From positions 1-64,000 of the forward strand of contig JAHEIH010000008.1 of NCBI GenBank assembly GCA_024639455.1: 64,000 nucleotides of DNA, written 5' to 3'. Source of the stretch: Cellvibrionales bacterium. Lineage in GTDB: Bacteria; Pseudomonadota; Gammaproteobacteria; Pseudomonadales; JAHEIH01. This document shows positions 55,293 through 64,000 of the stretch, one piece after another (within the stretch, counting starts at the first letter, position 1; each line of letters starts with the position of its first letter). Position numbers and translations under genes: made by a program. The notes beneath the pieces were generated by a model that saw only the letters and a program-made list of their open reading frames with translations, had not been told where the DNA came from and did not search any database.

Positions 55293-55323
55293 ATTATAAC
55301 GTTAACGTTGTGCCCCGCGGCAA
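55293..55323 (-). promoter_or_regulatory. Candidate smp promoter with a 12-bp palindrome
   Basis: Minus-strand TTGCCG (55323-55318), a long 19-bp spacer and TATAAT (55298-55293). The spacer contains the palindrome AACGTTAACGTT (55298-55309), a possible operator in the smp/serB gap. On the plus strand TAGAAT (55365-55370) may be the serB -10. Confidence 0.4.
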
Positions 55324-55397
55324 GGAATTTACGCGCTCATAGTGCAGCCTGTTCGGCCAGCGGGTAGAATAGTGTTTTTTTGCAGAAACAATATGTC

Positions 55398-56639
55398 ATG
55401 CGCGAAATTCTCTTGATCAATATTTCGGGACTTGATCAGCCCGGTATCACTAGCACGATTACCGCCATCCTTGCCGAGCAGGGCGTCAATATCCTCGATA
55501 TTGGTCAGGCGGTGATCCACGATTCACTGTCGCTTGGTATGCTGGTCGAAGTGCCCGACGCCGCCGAGACGTCGGTGATCATCAAGGAAATTTTGTTCCG
55601 TACCCACGAGTTGGGTCTGCGTGTGAAGTTCGAGCCTATCAGCGAAGAGCGCTACCAGCATTGGGTCGAAGCGCAGGGCAAACCGCGCCATATCATTTCA
55701 CTTCTGGCGCGTAAGATTACCGCCGAGCACCTGTCGCGCCTGACCACGGTGATCGCCGAGTCGGGTCTCAATATCGATAAAATTACCCGTTTGTCAGGGC
55801 GTATTCCGCTCGACCACGCGCCGGAAAACGCCAAGGCGTGTGCCGAATTTTCAGCGCGTGGCGATATCGAAGATATGGCCGCCGTGCGCGCGCGCTTTTT
55901 GGAGTTGGCCAGTGAACTGGATGTCGATATTGCCTATCAAGACGACACCATCTACCGCCGTAACCGTCGCCTGGTGTGCTTCGACATGGATTCGACCCTG
56001 ATCGAGGCGGAAGTGATCGATGAGTTGGCCAAAGCGGCTGGCGTGGGCGAAAAAGTGAGCGAGATCACCGAGCGTGCCATGGCAGGTGAATTGGATTTCG
56101 ATGCCAGCTTTGCCGAGCGCTTGTCGCTACTGGAAGGTCTCGACGAGAGCGTGTTACAGGATATCGCCGCTAAACTGCCCATTACCGAAGGCGCTGAGCG
56201 TCTGATTGGTACCCTTAACCACCTGGGTTATAAAACCGCCATTTTGTCAGGTGGCTTTAACTACTTTGGTCAGTACCTCAAGGCCAAGCTTGGCATCGAC
56301 TACGTCTACGCCAATGAGTTGGAAATCGTTGACGGCAAGGTCACTGGACGCGTCTCCGGTACCATCGTCAACGGTGAGCGCAAAGCCGAGCTGCTGCGTG
56401 AGTTGGCGGCGCGTGAAAATATCAATCTAGAGCAAGTGATCGCCGTGGGTGACGGTGCCAACGACCTGCCGATGCTGAGCATCGCGGGGCTGGGTATCGC
56501 CTTCCGGGCTAAACCCTTGGTCAAACGTCGCGCCGGTCACGCCATTTCTACCCTCGGTTTAGACGGTATTCTGTATCTGATGGGGGTGAGCGATCGCGAT
56601 CAGGATCAAACCGACGCCTTGGTCAAACGCGCCGTTTAA
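55398..56639 (+). CDS. serB: Phosphoserine phosphatase SerB
   Basis: 413 aa. Two N-terminal ACT-type domains (about 1-80 and 95-170) precede the HAD catalytic domain: Asp196/Asp198 in VCFDMDSTLIEAEVID, ILSGGFNYF, the RKAELLRELA lysine region and AVGDGANDLPML. It makes serine from phosphoserine. The frame opens with a TTG at 55380; ATG 55398 (MREILLINISG) is the family start. Its stop overlaps the fimX stop (TTAA). Confidence 0.96.
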   Translation: MREILLINISGLDQPGITSTITAILAEQGVNILDIGQAVIHDSLSLGMLVEVPDAAETSVIIKEILFRTHELGLRVKFEPISEERYQHWVEAQGKPRHIISLLARKITAEHLSRLTTVIAESGLNIDKITRLSGRIPLDHAPENAKACAEFSARGDIEDMAAVRARFLELASELDVDIAYQDDTIYRRNRRLVCFDMDSTLIEAEVIDELAKAAGVGEKVSEITERAMAGELDFDASFAERLSLLEGLDESVLQDIAAKLPITEGAERLIGTLNHLGYKTAILSGGFNYFGQYLKAKLGIDYVYANELEIVDGKVTGRVSGTIVNGERKAELLRELAARENINLEQVIAVGDGANDLPMLSIAGLGIAFRAKPLVKRRAGHAISTLGLDGILYLMGVSDRDQDQTDALVKRAV

Positions 56640-58642
56640 AAGTCGCTAAAATCGTAGCTCATCTCGGCGGTGGGCGGCGCGATGTAGAAGCCTTGGATCA
56701 AGCTGGTGTTCATCTGCCAAAGCATCGCCATGGTGTTTGCGCTCTCGATAAAACCGACGATGGGCTCGACGTCGTACTGCTGTACCTTTTGTATCATCTG
56801 TTTCAGTCCCTCGGCGTTGTTTTCTTGTTGCAGGGCTTCCATGAAACGAGGGGCAAGTTTGGCAAAGCGCGGTTTGAGCTTTTCGAACACCTTCATCGAA
56901 TCATCTTGCTCGCCAACGCGGTTGATCGACACGTCGCAGCCGATGTCGCGCAATTGTTGGAATACCTGAATCGCGCGCATCAAGTAGCTTTCAACGTTGA
57001 TCTCCAAAAACTGAAAGACAATCTTGCTCGGGTCGATACCGGCGGTGCGCAGGGCGATGGCGATCCACGATACCAATTTATCGTCGTTAAAGGCGTTGGC
57101 GGTGAGGTTAATGATCAGGCGCGTTTCGGGCGCGTTGGGCAGCACCGCACTGAGTTGTTTGCAGGCTTCGAGTATGATCCAGCGATCTAATTTGGTATTA
57201 AATTCACGCGCGGTAAAGGCCTCAATGAATAGCGAGGGAGAGACCTCTTCGTCGTTCTGATCTAGCATTCGAATATAGACTTCGTAGTAGTCCTCGTCGT
57301 TGCTCTTGATATTGACCAAGGGTTGGAATGACAGTCGGAAACGCTTCAATTCCAGTGCGTCGTCAAGTGTCATGCCGGTGTTGCCAGCCACTCCAGCGCG
57401 GGCGTCGGCGGTGAAAAGCTTAAAGGCATTGCCATCGTTTTCGGCGCGCGCTTCAAACATCGCTTGATAAGCGTTGTCGAGCCACTGTTCCATGCCGATA
57501 TCGTCGGTGCGCGAAGCCACCCCGATACTACACGTGACCTGAACCGTCTTTTGCTGGAATTCGAACATGTGCTCCGCCACTTGCTTCAACACATCGGGCA
57601 AGATATCGCGCACGCTAGCTAAGCTGTGGCTCTTTGTATAAGCCACCACGCTGTGGCCATTGAACTCGCGTGTCCATGCACCGAGCATGGCGAGGCTGCC
57701 GGCGATGTATTCCACGGCGCTTTTCAGTACCGCGCGGCTACTGATCAGCCCCTGCCGTGCACGCAGTTGTACCACCTTGTCGATTTCAACAAACAGCAAC
57801 ACGCCGTCGCCATTATCCTCTTGCGCCAGTTCCTGCATAATGATGGCGCTGCGTTGATCGATGTCGGCACTGGTTTTCTGTGGCCCCGCCGCTTGCGTGT
57901 TGGCGTCTTTAAAACTGATCTGGATAGCCGCTTCGCCCTCGTAGAACGTCGACACCAAGCGTGCCGCTACCACGGAATGACGCTCGCCAAGGGACAGTTC
58001 CAAAGACATGCTTTCGCCCTTGCTCGCATGCTTGAGTGCTTGTTTTAAGGCGTCGCGGTGATCTGCACCGATAAAGTCGAACAACGGCATCGCCTCGAGA
58101 TCGTCGCGTTGTTGTTCCACCATGGCGGCAAAGGCGTCGTTGCACTCGACAATAATACCGTCGCTAATGTAGGCGATGGCATCGGAACTGGCATCCAGCA
58201 GTTGTTCTTGGCGGCGATCAAACTCGGCGGCTTGGGCCGTGATATTTTGCAGTTGCCGCGCCAGGCGGGCGTAGCCAACTTCGCGTTGTAATACGTGTAG
58301 AAAGTGCTCGCTATTATCTAGGCAGATGGCGTCGTTGGCGCCGCGAGACACACTGGCTTGCAGCGCATCCGCATCGATGCAGTCAACCATCAACAGCCAT
58401 TTTAGCGAACTGGCAAATTGGTTGCGCTGGTGGATAAATTGATCAAGGCCGATAGCGGAGTGTTTATCGTCGCACAGGGCGATATCCCACGCCTGTGATT
58501 TCAGCAGGTCGGCGAGAATTTCAGGGTCTTCAGGGCGCTTTACCTCGGCCGCTAAACCGGCCGCACGCAGCGCGCTTATCACCGCTTCGCTGTGGTTGGC
58601 TGATTCATCCACGATGAGGATGTTGAGTGCGCTGTTATGCAT
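56636..58642 (-). CDS. fimX: FimX-type c-di-GMP effector (REC-PAS-degenerate GGDEF-EAL)
   Basis: 668 aa. Order: receiver-like domain (about 5-125), PAS (about 145-250), degenerate GGDEF (about 265-415; EFNGHSVV where GGDEF should be) and degenerate EAL (about 425-665; YEVYIR instead of EAL, and the DDFG catalytic loop is lost). FimX of Pseudomonas, next to serB, binds c-di-GMP without cleaving it and controls type IV pilus assembly. The same location and the same lost motifs support the name. ATG 58642 gives the REC start LNILIVDES. Confidence 0.88.
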   Translation of the reverse strand: MHNSALNILIVDESANHSEAVISALRAAGLAAEVKRPEDPEILADLLKSQAWDIALCDDKHSAIGLDQFIHQRNQFASSLKWLLMVDCIDADALQASVSRGANDAICLDNSEHFLHVLQREVGYARLARQLQNITAQAAEFDRRQEQLLDASSDAIAYISDGIIVECNDAFAAMVEQQRDDLEAMPLFDFIGADHRDALKQALKHASKGESMSLELSLGERHSVVAARLVSTFYEGEAAIQISFKDANTQAAGPQKTSADIDQRSAIIMQELAQEDNGDGVLLFVEIDKVVQLRARQGLISSRAVLKSAVEYIAGSLAMLGAWTREFNGHSVVAYTKSHSLASVRDILPDVLKQVAEHMFEFQQKTVQVTCSIGVASRTDDIGMEQWLDNAYQAMFEARAENDGNAFKLFTADARAGVAGNTGMTLDDALELKRFRLSFQPLVNIKSNDEDYYEVYIRMLDQNDEEVSPSLFIEAFTAREFNTKLDRWIILEACKQLSAVLPNAPETRLIINLTANAFNDDKLVSWIAIALRTAGIDPSKIVFQFLEINVESYLMRAIQVFQQLRDIGCDVSINRVGEQDDSMKVFEKLKPRFAKLAPRFMEALQQENNAEGLKQMIQKVQQYDVEPIVGFIESANTMAMLWQMNTSLIQGFYIAPPTAEMSYDFSDF

Positions 58643-58713
58643 CTTTTGGTAGAACCCTTCTAAATGTATCACCAAAGTGTATAGATGAGGGCTGTCTTTG
58701 CCTAGCCCCAACC

Positions 58714-60486
58714 CTACACCAATAAAGCTTTTACGCGCTCATCGTTGATATCGACTCGGCGACCGATTTCCGGAATACGGCCCATTGGGTCTTCGATACA
58801 GCTAAATTCAAATAGGCTATGACTAAAGGTCGACTGCAGGTTGCTGTCTAACCGCAACAGAATTTCCAGTTCGTCACGTAGCAGTTGTACCTTGCTGCCC
58901 TCGTGGAAGGGGACACTAGGAAGCAGAAGTCGAGCGGCTTGGCCGGCGCGAGGAATCTCCGGTAAAAGCAGGGCAAAGATGAAAATTCCCCGGCTGATGT
59001 CACCTTTGGGGGGGATGTGGCGCGCGCCAAAGCACATCGCCATTGGGCTGATGATCTCGATCCCGAAGGTCACAGCCTCCTGGTCACTGCGGACCCAGCG
59101 AATAGTGCCGACCACATAAACGTCGTCTTCCTGTTCACGAATCGCCAGTAAGTCGCCGTTTTTGATGGGTTTGGTGAGCGGCAGATTGACCGACAGGCAA
59201 AACCCGGTGGCGCTGTGTTCCACCACATCGGCGCGCTGTAATTTGGCCGCGGTATCAACCTTTTCCTTGTTGTTCAAACTGGCGTGACGAATCTCTTCTA
59301 AAATCGCCATGGAGGCCACCTCAACATGCTCGTTGAGTGTGGCTTGTCCTTCCTCGTTCCACGCATCGCGCAGCAAGGTTTCACGCTTGGCCTTCATGAA
59401 GGGATTGTCTTCGTCTTCAAAAAATGCGGCGTGGCGGTTGAGGTTGCGTGTCATGTCGTCGAGTGAGCGACTATGGGCAAAGGTGTGCCAGGCGTCGGCG
59501 AGGCCAAAGGCAATGTCGACGTGGCCGTGACTTTTGTGGCGCGGCATGCCACGGACAATTTCACCGCTCAGTGTCCGTTGTATGTGGGTTCGTAGACGTT
59601 TGTTGATACAGACTTCGCTAGCGCCGCCGGTTTCCAGTTTGTCGATCTCTGCCAGCAGGGCTTGGTAGTCGAGTCCTAGCACGTGCTTAGCTTGTTGCAG
59701 TTGTTGGCGTCGCAGCGGCGGCAAATCGCTGTGAACGTCTATCCCGTAAAGGGATTGGTTGCGGTCTTCGTGCAGTTCGATGAGAACCGCAAATTTCTGC
59801 AAGAATTGCCATACGTTGATGATTTCGAGTTGGTTGAGTTGGTTGCAATTGCTTATGCGCAGTACACACAGTGCGGCGTACAGGTCGGTCATGCAGCTGA
59901 TTGGGCGGTCGTTGTTGCTGGGGTCGTTGATGCGGTGTTCATTGACACCGCGCACTCGTGCCAAGTCGAAACGTTGGTGGAAGTCCTGCCATTGGCCAGG
60001 GCTGTCGATACGGTAGAGAACGATGTTTTGTAGCAAGATTTGCTGCTGGCACAGCAGGCTGCGGTGTAGGCAGGCAATGGCATCCTTGACGGGTTTGAGC
60101 GGTTCGCCGTCGTCGGTTTCACCCTGCATGCCGCGATCGCGCTGAGCATAAGAAAAATAAGTGCTTCCCAGTGCCTGCCAAAGCAAGGCGGCATCGTCGG
60201 CGGCGCGGCGGGCTTTCAATGGTAGGTCAACCGATTGGTGCAAGTATTGCCGGGACAACATGGCGACGTGGCGCTGAATAGCACTGCGCAATTCATCGAG
60301 CAGCGTGAGCGCGGTGCTTATTTTAACCTGTTGGCATTTGGCGATGTCCTCGCAGGCCTGGTTGAGAGCGCGGAAATACTCCTCGGCGTTGGTCCGGTGC
60401 TGTTGTTCTAGCCAATGAGTTAGCGACGCTAAATCGGCGCTGCCAAAACAGGTTTGCTCGCCGCTGCCAGTGTTGTGCAATTGCAT
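58714..60486 (-). CDS. Large uncharacterised protein with C-terminal PilZ-like domain
   Basis: 590 aa. The first 400 residues are mostly helical and unlike any domain I know. From about 410 to 520 a PilZ-like barrel is suggested by VVEHSATGFCLSV (E-x-S-x-x-G, near the c-di-GMP motif D/N-x-S-x-x-G) and VVGTIRWVRSDQEAVTFGIE; the RxxxR half of the motif is not evident. It lies 71 bp upstream of fimX on the same strand, so co-transcription is likely. In Xanthomonas, FimX works through a PilZ protein; a similar pairing here is inference. Confidence 0.72.
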   Translation of the reverse strand: MQLHNTGSGEQTCFGSADLASLTHWLEQQHRTNAEEYFRALNQACEDIAKCQQVKISTALTLLDELRSAIQRHVAMLSRQYLHQSVDLPLKARRAADDAALLWQALGSTYFSYAQRDRGMQGETDDGEPLKPVKDAIACLHRSLLCQQQILLQNIVLYRIDSPGQWQDFHQRFDLARVRGVNEHRINDPSNNDRPISCMTDLYAALCVLRISNCNQLNQLEIINVWQFLQKFAVLIELHEDRNQSLYGIDVHSDLPPLRRQQLQQAKHVLGLDYQALLAEIDKLETGGASEVCINKRLRTHIQRTLSGEIVRGMPRHKSHGHVDIAFGLADAWHTFAHSRSLDDMTRNLNRHAAFFEDEDNPFMKAKRETLLRDAWNEEGQATLNEHVEVASMAILEEIRHASLNNKEKVDTAAKLQRADVVEHSATGFCLSVNLPLTKPIKNGDLLAIREQEDDVYVVGTIRWVRSDQEAVTFGIEIISPMAMCFGARHIPPKGDISRGIFIFALLLPEIPRAGQAARLLLPSVPFHEGSKVQLLRDELEILLRLDSNLQSTFSHSLFEFSCIEDPMGRIPEIGRRVDINDERVKALLV

Positions 60487-60547
60487 GGTGCCCTCTCCTT
60501 ATCCGTGGATCTTCACAGTATAGAAGAAGGATGGCGAGCTGCCAGAT

Positions 60548-61567
60548 TTACAGCGGCATCTTGTGAGGGGCGCCCGGCTCGGTGAAAACCAGCTTGGGAA
60601 CCAAGTAGCCAGGCAGTGCTGCGAGGAGTTCGCTGGCTAGCTGTTGTGCTCGCGCACGAGGAACGTCAAAGTGCGCTGCGCCAGCGACTTTGTCGAGGGC
60701 GTGCATGTAGTAGGGCAGCACGCCTTGACTAAACAGTGCCTTACTTAACTGCACCAATGTGTCGGTGTCGTCGTTGATGCCCGCCAACAACACACCTTGG
60801 TTTAGCAATGTGACTCCGTGCTGCTGTAGCGCGCGAAAGGCATCGGCACTGTGTTGATCCAGTTCGTTGGCGTGGTTGGCGTGTACCACGAAGGCGATAT
60901 CAAAGCGGTCGGTGTCCATCCAGGCGAGCGTGTCGGGAGTGATGCGCTGCGGTATCACCACCGGTAAGCGGCTGTGGATGCGCAACCGTTTAACGTGCGA
61001 GATGGCGGCGATCTGTGCGACCAGGCGCGCCAGATATTTATCGCTGGCAGCGAGAGGGTCGCCACCGCTAAGGATCACTTCTTCTACATCAGGGCGTGCC
61101 GCGATATAGGCCAACGATTGTTGCCACTCGCTCAAACTGGGATTGTTGTCTTGGTAGGGAAAGTGGCGGCGGAAGCAATAGCGGCAGTTAATCGTACAGG
61201 CGCCGCTGGTGATTAAGAGTACACGGCCGTGGTATTTGTGAACGATGCCGGGCAGTGGGTTGCGGGCACTTTCCTCAAGGGGATCGGCGCTGTAGCCTGT
61301 CACCGCGTCGAGCTCGGCGCCTAGCGGCAGCACTTGGCGCAACAACGGGTCGTTGGGATCGCCGACGCGCATCTTGGCAACATAGCTGGCCGGTACCCGC
61401 AATGGGAAGTCGGCGGCGGCTTGCAAGCTCGTATCGACGTCACTTTTGTGCAGCTGCAGCGCAGCCAACAAATCGTCGCTGTTGTCATAGGCATTGGCGA
61501 GCAGGTTTTGCCAACTTTGGCTCTGCCATATCGGGGCAATATTGGGTATGATAGGCGTCTTTTTCAT
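60548..61567 (-). CDS. epmB: EF-P (R)-beta-lysine aminomutase EpmB
   Basis: 339 aa radical-SAM, PLP enzyme of the lysine 2,3-aminomutase family. Cluster cysteines Cys124, Cys128, Cys131 in GACTINCRYCFRRHFPY; EEVILSGGDPL; the C-terminal KLVFTEPGAPHKMPL. It converts alpha- to beta-lysine, which EpmA attaches to EF-P. Its start is only 23 bp from the divergent efp start. Confidence 0.95.
   Translation of the reverse strand: MKKTPIIPNIAPIWQSQSWQNLLANAYDNSDDLLAALQLHKSDVDTSLQAAADFPLRVPASYVAKMRVGDPNDPLLRQVLPLGAELDAVTGYSADPLEESARNPLPGIVHKYHGRVLLITSGACTINCRYCFRRHFPYQDNNPSLSEWQQSLAYIAARPDVEEVILSGGDPLAASDKYLARLVAQIAAISHVKRLRIHSRLPVVIPQRITPDTLAWMDTDRFDIAFVVHANHANELDQHSADAFRALQQHGVTLLNQGVLLAGINDDTDTLVQLSKALFSQGVLPYYMHALDKVAGAAHFDVPRARAQQLASELLAALPGYLVPKLVFTEPGAPHKMPL
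61523..61552 (+). promoter_or_regulatory. Candidate efp promoter inside epmB
   Basis: CTGCCA (61523-61528, 4/6), an 18-bp spacer and TATGAT (61547-61552). It lies within the first codons of epmB, 38 bp before the efp ATG. The 23-bp gap leaves no room elsewhere. GAGGAAAC precedes the efp ATG. Confidence 0.45.
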
Positions 61568-61590
61568 GAGCTATAGGCTGCGAGGAAACA

Positions 61591-62160
61591 ATGGCCAACT
61601 ATTCTACCAATGAATTTAAACCAGGTCTTAAAGTTTTGCTGGATGGCGAACCTTGTTCGATTCTGGAAAACGAATACGTCAAACCCGGCAAAGGCCAAGC
61701 GTTCAATCGTGTTCGCCTGCGCAACCTGAACACCGGTCGCACCTGGGACCGTACCTTCCGCTCGGGCGAAAGCTTGGAAGGCGCAGACGTGATGGATACA
61801 GATATGGAATATCTCTATACCGATGGTGAGTTTTTCTATTTCATGGAGCCCAACACGTTTGAGCAACACCAAGCGGATGTTAAAGCCGTTGGCGAGACAT
61901 CGAAGTGGTTAAAAGAGCAGGACGTGTGTACTGTCACCCTGTTCAACGGTGTGCCTTTGAGCATTGCTCCGCCCAACTTTGTCGAGCTGGAAATTGTTGA
62001 GACCGACCCCGGCGTGCGCGGTGATACGGCAACCGGTGGCACCAAGCCTGCGCGTTTGACCACCGGCGCCGTGGTGCGTGTACCGCTGTTTATCGACCAA
62101 GGCGAAGTGATCCGCTGTGACACCCGCTCGGGTGAATACGTTAGCCGCGTTAAAAGCTAA
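61591..62160 (+). CDS. efp: Translation elongation factor P
   Basis: 189 aa, three beta-barrel domains. It rescues ribosomes at polyproline stretches. The modified Lys34 is in the loop [12 protein letters not shown], the lysine type that EpmA/EpmB modify. C-terminal [19 protein letters not shown] and [10 protein letters not shown] are typical. Its TAA shares one base with the epmA ATG (TAATG), so the target and its ligase are translationally coupled. Confidence 0.97.
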   Translation: MANYSTNEFKPGLKVLLDGEPCSILENEYVKPGKGQAFNRVRLRNLNTGRTWDRTFRSGESLEGADVMDTDMEYLYTDGEFFYFMEPNTFEQHQADVKAVGETSKWLKEQDVCTVTLFNGVPLSIAPPNFVELEIVETDPGVRGDTATGGTKPARLTTGAVVRVPLFIDQGEVIRCDTRSGEYVSRVKS

Positions 62161-63119
62161 TGCATTGGCAGCCTAGCGCAACGCTCTCGGCGCTGCGTGC
62201 CAGAGCTGCCGTGTTACAACGCATCCGCGCCTTTTTTGTGGCGCGCGATGTGCTCGAAGTCGAGGTGCCCTGCCTCGATCTCTTTCCCAATACTGACCCC
62301 AATATGGCCACTATCGAGGTGTATTGCGATGGTCGCCCACACTTCTTACAGACCTCGCCTGAATACGCCATGAAGCGCCTGCTAGCTCGCGATGGTGTGA
62401 GTATTTATTCGCTCGGCAAGGCCTTTCGTGACGGTGAAATTAGCCCCCGTCACAATCCGGAATTCACCATGCTGGAATGGTATCGGGTGGGTTTTGATTG
62501 GCAGCAACTGATGCAAGAAGTGGCTGACCTGTGCCAGCATTGTGCCGACGGTTTGGCCCAGCTAGCTGCGCCGCGCTTTCACAGCTACGGCGAATTGTTT
62601 ACACGCTACCTCGGACTCGATCCACACCACGCTACCCTCAACGCCTTGCGCGAGAACTGCGCCAATGTGACCGATATCGGTGACCTTGTGTTGTCGCGGG
62701 TGGAGTGTTTGGACCTGTTGTTTAGTTTGGCCATTGAACCGCACTTGGGTCAGCAGGGTTTGCAGTTTGTGTTCGACTACCCCGCCTGTATGGCGGCACT
62801 GGCTCAGGTTGAGCAGCGCAGTGACGGCACACCCGTGACGCGGCGTTTTGAGCTGTACTTTAGGGGGATAGAGTTGGCCAACGGCTACCAAGAATTGACC
62901 GATGCGGAAGAGCAGTCGCGCCGCTTTGCGGCGGATGAGGCGCGCCGCATCGAAAAAGACCTGCCCGCCTATCGCGGCGATCCGCGCTTGGTCGCTGCGT
63001 TGCACGCCGGATTGCCCAGCTGTGCCGGAGTGGCGCTGGGGGTCGATCGCCTATTGATGGCGCTGCTAGGCGAGCAGCAACTATCCGCGGTGCAGGCGTT
63101 TCCGCTACACCGCAGGTAG
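62160..63119 (+). CDS. epmA: EF-P beta-lysine ligase EpmA
   Basis: 319 aa class II lysyl-tRNA-synthetase-like core without the anticodon-binding domain. It joins (R)-beta-lysine to EF-P Lys34. Motif 2 in FRDGEISPRHNPEFTMLEWY, motif 3 in GVALGVDRLLMAL, and EVEVPCLDLFPNTDPN near the N-terminus. Gene start overlaps the efp stop. The hydroxylase EpmC is not in this window. Confidence 0.96.
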   Translation: MHWQPSATLSALRARAAVLQRIRAFFVARDVLEVEVPCLDLFPNTDPNMATIEVYCDGRPHFLQTSPEYAMKRLLARDGVSIYSLGKAFRDGEISPRHNPEFTMLEWYRVGFDWQQLMQEVADLCQHCADGLAQLAAPRFHSYGELFTRYLGLDPHHATLNALRENCANVTDIGDLVLSRVECLDLLFSLAIEPHLGQQGLQFVFDYPACMAALAQVEQRSDGTPVTRRFELYFRGIELANGYQELTDAEEQSRRFAADEARRIEKDLPAYRGDPRLVAALHAGLPSCAGVALGVDRLLMALLGEQQLSAVQAFPLHRR

Positions 63120-63122
63120 CGG

Positions 63123-63971
63123 TTAAGCGATGCGTTCGCCCATGCGCAAGGGAGAGGCGTGTTGCAGATGGTCGACCCACTCTAGGGCGTCTTTACCAAA
63201 CAATAACACCACGGTTGAACCCAGTTTAAAACGGCCCATCTCATCGCCTTTGCCTAACTGTTGTGTGTCAATCTGGCAGGGGTAGTCAGTGCGCTGAATA
63301 GTGCGTTTAATCGGCGCCACTTGGCCGGCCCACACCGTTTCAATACCCGCGACGATCATTGCGCCCACCAACACCATGGCCATAGGGCCGTACTCGGTAT
63401 CAAACACAGCGACGTAACGCTCGTTGCGGGAAAACAAGCGCGGCACGTTATCAGCCGTGGCATTGTTAACCGAAAATAGGTCGCCGGGCACATAAATGCC
63501 GTGGCGCAGAGTGCCAGCCACGGGCATGTGCACGCGGTGGTAGTCTTTGGGAGACAAATAGATAGTGGCAAATTTGCCGCCGCTGAATAACTCTGCCAGT
63601 TCACTGTCGCCGCCAAGTAATTCTTGTGCACTGTAGCTCTGCCCTTTGGCCTGAAAAACGCGGCCGTCGACAATGTCGCCCAGTTGGCTAACTGCGCCAT
63701 CGGCGGGTGAAGCCACACCCTCCTTGCAGATGTCGCGCGCGCCCGCTTGCAGTGGGCGAGTGAAAAAGGCGTTAAAGTGCTCGTAGTTTTCGTGGTCTGG
63801 ATCGGCGGCTTCGGCCATGTTCACCTGGTAGTGATCAATGAAGCGTTTGATCAAGGCATTTTTTAGCCAAGAGGTACGGCACTCGGCTAATTTGCCCACA
63901 AGGCGAGACAGCAAATGCTGCGGCACTAAATACTGAAAAAGAATAAAAAAAGGCGTCACGTTGATATCCAT
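63123..63971 (-). CDS. psd: Phosphatidylserine decarboxylase proenzyme
   Basis: 282 aa. It makes phosphatidylethanolamine at the inner membrane. The self-cleavage site LGSTVVLLF is intact, with Ser252 becoming the pyruvoyl group. Other conserved parts: [27 protein letters not shown] and VGAMIVAG. Only 29 bp remain upstream before the window edge, so its promoter may lie outside. The epmA stop is 3 bp away. Confidence 0.96.
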   Translation of the reverse strand: MDINVTPFFILFQYLVPQHLLSRLVGKLAECRTSWLKNALIKRFIDHYQVNMAEAADPDHENYEHFNAFFTRPLQAGARDICKEGVASPADGAVSQLGDIVDGRVFQAKGQSYSAQELLGGDSELAELFSGGKFATIYLSPKDYHRVHMPVAGTLRHGIYVPGDLFSVNNATADNVPRLFSRNERYVAVFDTEYGPMAMVLVGAMIVAGIETVWAGQVAPIKRTIQRTDYPCQIDTQQLGKGDEMGRFKLGSTVVLLFGKDALEWVDHLQHASPLRMGERIA

Positions 63972-64000
63972 GGCAAAGGTTTGGCAAAGTTTAACAAACC

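Noticed and set aside
56693-57190. 165-aa plus-strand ORF opposite fimX
   Set aside because: Antisense shadow; composition follows the fimX codons.

Overview
This 64 kb window is a densely packed core-chromosome segment of a gammaproteobacterium. The gene families and their order resemble Pseudomonas and the marine Cellvibrio/Spongiibacter-type lineages. Markers for this are: class I adenylate cyclase next to cyaY and the lptM-lysA-dapF-DUF484-xerC operon; hisBHAF next to mutY-yggX; gpmI-envC-ctpA-yibQ back to back with yibN-grxC-secB; hemCDXY; fimX next to serB; and the EF-P lysylation genes. I cannot assign a genus. I saw no rRNA, complete tRNA, CRISPR array, prophage, transposase or insertion sequence.

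Layout. 1-4324: the edge of a probable stable-RNA promoter, iron and DNA-repair genes (yggX-mutY), and the second half of histidine synthesis (hisBHAF). 4325-10432: envelope and division genes (yibQ, ctpA, envC) with glycolytic gpmI, then yibN-grxC-secB. 10448-15444: a seven-gene operon from lptM to trmL. 15571-24357: frataxin, adenylate cyclase, argH and the haem genes hemC-hemD-hemX-hemY. 24358-27016: an acetyltransferase, a 448 bp hairpin-filled gap, rho and trxA. 27158-30724: an ECF sigma / membrane anti-sigma / DUF6249 / free-methionine-sulfoxide-reductase module and a divergent patatin lipase. 30812-40495: an RND efflux pair, a WD40 lipoprotein with rsd, a gamma-glutamyltransferase-like Ntn hydrolase, dsbB-lrgA-lrgB and a FliL-like exported protein. 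40479-49291: moaA-diguanylate cyclase-gshA, a DASS transporter, a Prx5 peroxiredoxin and tex. 49411-53067: pckA with a structured leader, and hslO-hslR-yrfG. 53200-63971: cysQ, smp, serB, fimX with a PilZ-like partner gene, epmB, efp, epmA and psd.

Two things stand out. First, all eleven convergent gene junctions are 15 bp or shorter, and five of them share their stop codons in a 4 bp palindrome (TTAA or CTAG). There is almost no room for conventional terminators between facing genes. Second, the only gap over 300 bp (24817-25264) is full of tandem hairpins, a possible pseudoknot and a diverged 30-nt direct repeat, and encodes no credible protein. Other items worth attention are the FimX/PilZ-like pair, the ECF stress module, the promoter-overlapping inverted repeat before the RND pump, and the three hairpins in the pckA leader. 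Promoter and operator calls were made by eye and are tentative. Start codons were chosen from Shine-Dalgarno sites, overlaps and family length.
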